Positions 60,875 through 64,000 of a stretch of DNA of 64,000 nucleotides are shown here, piece after piece. How positions within the stretch are numbered: the stretch's first letter is position 1; the number at the start of each line of letters is the position of its first letter. The notes beneath the pieces are model-generated. The model was given only the letters and a program-made list of their open reading frames with translations, did no database searches and was not told the origin of the DNA. Made by a program: the position numbers and the translations under genes. The DNA is from Paraspadella gotoi. Its lineage: Eukaryota; Chaetognatha. The stretch is taken from positions 29,641,182 through 29,705,181 of the forward strand of contig CM119264.1 of assembly GCA_051294375.1 (NCBI GenBank), given 5' to 3'.

Positions 60875-61665
60875 GGGAGAGAGCAGAGAGAGTAGAGAGA
60901 GAGAGAGAGAGAGAGCCAAAAAGGCCCGGGAATTCAGTTTATTTGCCTCAGTTGATGCATAAAAACGCTAATCTAACATAAGAAATGCAGACCACAGCAA
61001 ATATTAAACGTTATAGTTGATGCGGGAATGTTTAACAGTTCAACTGTTTAAATAAATTCCACATTTTTATAATATAATAATTGTTTTTTATTGCAAATTA
61101 AGACAATTTTGATTTTTCTATTATTTCTTCATTTTTCTAGAGTTCAATCGCCACATTTTAAACCGAACCGGCTACAATCTAGTTGAGTCAAGCCCACAAA
61201 AAAATACCACGCACCTCTGTAACCCCACCACAAACACACAAATCACACATATACTTCGACCCACATTAAATCCGTCCCGTAACAAAAATAAACGTCACGC
61301 AACCGATTTCGGTCCGGTTCGCCCCGTACAGATGATCCGCCGCTCCGGCCGCGTTCATTTTTTCTTTTTATTGTTTTTAATTTTAGTTTTATTTATAATT
61401 TATTTTTTATTAAAACCCTCAATTCTATTCCTTCTTTTTAGGGCGTCGTTTTCAACCTTCGTCGTCCCATTCGGTTTTTCGCTGTCGAGCTATTTTCCAT
61501 TTCTTTTTTCTTTTGTTCGTTCTGGATTCTTCCATTTTTTTTCTCTTGAAAAATAAAAGATGGTTTTAAAAAAGCGTCGAAATGGTGGGAAGGGACAAGA
61601 AAAAAGGGAAAAGAAAGAAAGAAAGAAAGAAAAGAAAGAAACAAATATAAAAATAATAAATATAA

Positions 61666-61701
<36 letters not shown>

Positions 61702-61866
61702 AAATAAAATAAAATAAATATAATAAATAAATAAATACAGAATAATACAGAAATAAATAAATATAAATATAAATAAATAAATATAATAAATAAATTAAAT
61801 AAATAAATAAAAATAAATAAATATAAATATAAATAAATAAATATAAAGAAAGAAAGAAGAAGAAAA

Positions 61867-61924
<58 letters not shown>

Positions 61925-62225
61925 ATGAAAAGAAAACTTAACACAGAAACATATCACACTCGAACGAAATTTAAAGAAATAGAATAGCGCCGTCTTTAGC
62001 CCCGGGCTCAGTTTCTCGAGCACCGGGGCGAGTGGCAGGGGGGCGGTCTTGTCAGTGGGCGTGGCTTCTTCTCTTTCGGAAACGTTTTTTTGTTTCGCTC
62101 GCGAACTTCGCGAACGAAAAAGTCGGCGACTGAAAGGTGAGAAATTAGGGAAGGATCACGATTCACCGATTCACGATTCACACGATGATGATGATGATGA
62201 TGGATGATCATGATGATGATGATGA

Positions 62226-62260
<35 letters not shown>

Positions 62261-64000
62261 TATGATGAGTCGAGACTGACAGTCGCAATATATGAATGAA
62301 ATTTTTTAGATTGAATTAAGAAGAGAAGAGTTTAAAAATATATTTAAATTGTAGGAAAATGTTTTGATATAACTACTTTGACGTTTAATTCCAATGATTG
62401 ATACAATTTTTTTGATTGATTTAGAATTATTTTTTGTTTTTTTTTTCATTTATTTTTTATTTTATTGTTTCTATCTTTTTTTTTAATTTATTTTTTTATT
62501 TATTTTTTTTTTTTTGTGATTGATATAAGTCGATTACTTCATTTACTACTAGCTACTTGATTCATATTATATTGATTGAATTATTAGCCGAACTCAGATA
62601 TTGATTTAATTGTCCCCACGATCCACGATTTCACGAATCGCAATCCCGACTTTCATGAAAAAAAAGAAAAATATTGGACTTTCTGGATCCCGTCGCCATC
62701 TTGGATTCGACCTCATCGCTCGAACCCTTTTTTCGACATAAGAAATTCTCCGCAGAGGGAAGGACGAGGGCGGGGGGCGGCTGGGGGAGGGCGTGCCCAT
62801 CCAATCAGAGGAAATCGAGACTCTGTTTCCTCGAATCAGGCTGTGGACCAACTGTGGGGACGAGAAAACGATCCGTGTGGACAATTCCGAGTGGGTATTG
62901 TCGAGTGTGGTTCGATTCGTCGGGAGGGCCCAACACCCTGGGAAGAGGGGTCGATCCTTGTTGGCCTGCGGACAGTGGTCATTCTCACGAAGACAGTGGG
63001 GACAGGAGGCAAATCCGTGTGGACAACTGTGAGGAAGAAGGGTCGATTAACGTGTGGGCCTTGCGGACCTGTGGGGTCCGATCCCACGTGGACAGTGAAG
63101 ACAAGAAGGCAAAATCCGTGTGGACAACTGTGAGAAAGAGGCGTCGATATCCACGTGGGACGGAGAGTCGACCCCGCGAAGGCATTTAGGAATTTAGTCC
63201 CCGCGTATTTAGTCCGTTAGGTCGAAAGGTTCATTCTTCTGGGAATCAAAAACCTTTTTTCTTCTTTATGGTTTTCTCGGTGGATCAAGACAATTCTTTC
63301 TCTCTCTCTTCTCATCCCTCTCTCTTCTCTCTCTCTCTCCTCTCTCTTCTCTCTCTCTCTCTCTCTCCTCTCCTATTCTTTCTTTCTCAGATGGAAGATT
63401 TTGTGAATTGCGTCGTTGGTTTTGGATTTTGTGGAAAACAATCGACGTTCATTTGAGGTCATTTCTTAAAATGGGACTTGGAAGATCATTGTCCCTCCTC
63501 CTTTTTCTTCATTTTTTTTCTCTCTTCAAAAAAAGCATCCTTGTACTTAAATTTTTCTTTCTTATCGACTTTTCAATTTTGATGATGAAATTTAGTTCCG
63601 TCAATTCTGTGGCCGAATTTGAGAATATCGAAATCCTCATTTTCTCAAGATTATCACGGATGGACTAATGGAATGTGTCAAGGGAAAAAGAAAGACATGA
63701 CGAAAACGCGTAACGACGACGACGACGCGACGACGACGACCGACAAGCTGATACGACGACGACTTCAGAGTAAAAAGAAAAATTAGGAAAATGATAAACG
63801 TGACGGGATATGACACAAAAAATTTCAATTTTAAAAGATGAAACATTAATGACCAAAAGAAAAAAAGTTCATATTGATATAAATAATGGCTGTGAGGCGG
63901 AAGACTTAAACCCGCCACAAGCTGTCTGTCGTTGCAAGCCAAAAAATAGCCAATTTGGTCTTTGAAACTTACAAAGGTCAAAAACGAAAACGCGTATAAG
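59510..64000. repeat. Large repeat block, copy 3 (partial, indel-rich)
   Basis: Matches copy 1 from its left edge (TCCCTCGAAACCCGAATCGA, about 34990) to about position 39390 and runs off the window. Same order of parts: (GCC)n 59615-59660, foldback 59806-60765, (GA)n 60780-60915, AAAT tracts 61610-61922, (GAT)n 62182-62266, the GTGTGGACAACTG array, (CT)n 63297-63385 and (GAC)n 63713-63740. It differs from copies 1 and 2 by frequent one- or two-base insertions and deletions, many inside homopolymers. Confidence 0.85.
59806..60765. mobile_element. Near-palindromic foldback element, copy 3
   Basis: Same element as at 35269-36230, with many small indels in both arms. Confidence 0.7.

Overview
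This window is animal nuclear DNA from an invertebrate whose identity I cannot fix. Four multi-exon loci have GT-AG introns: a Rab20-like GTPase, a class I-type glucose transporter, a TTC3-like TPR/RING protein and an NHLH/HEN-type bHLH factor. Intergenic and intronic DNA is very rich in (GA/CT)n, (GAC)n, (GAT)n, (AAAT)n and minisatellites. That richness recalls some crustacean genomes, but this is only an impression. Nothing resembles a bacterial or viral gene set, and no tRNA, rRNA or CRISPR was seen.

Layout: 1-8500 is mostly simple-sequence and AT-rich DNA without a recognisable gene. 8560-12320 (minus) holds fragments of a Rab20-like paralogue, present twice on either side of a 25-N gap. 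14133-15448 (minus) is a four-exon Rab20-like gene. Head-to-head with it, 16525-29870 (plus) is an eight-exon glucose transporter. Its 8.6 kb fourth intron contains a complete TTC3-like gene in the same orientation (21195-25358). 30-35 kb is minisatellite DNA. 34.96-43.87 kb is a non-coding block, repeated almost exactly at 43.90-52.58 kb after another 25-N gap. It is repeated again, with many small indels, from 59.51 kb to the window end. 54571-57398 (minus) is the NHLH-type gene, and a 51-codon acidic/basic ORF lies upstream of it at 58991-59146.

The genes do not form a pathway; they are ordinary animal neighbours. The noteworthy signals are structural. Two minisatellites in the glucose transporter appear built from its own splice donor and splice acceptor. 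One foldback element with TA flanks sits in the NHLH intron and has relics elsewhere. Another near-palindromic foldback of about 960 bp sits in each copy of the big repeat. A short hairpin recurs at unrelated loci, and degenerate TTAGGG-like tracts are dispersed through the window. Several coding exons carry single-base frame breaks, and the duplications abut 25-N gaps. I read part of this as assembly artefact (unmerged overlapping contigs and unpolished gap fill), so claims about duplicated or broken genes need read-level checks. I found no clear evidence of a wholly new biological system.
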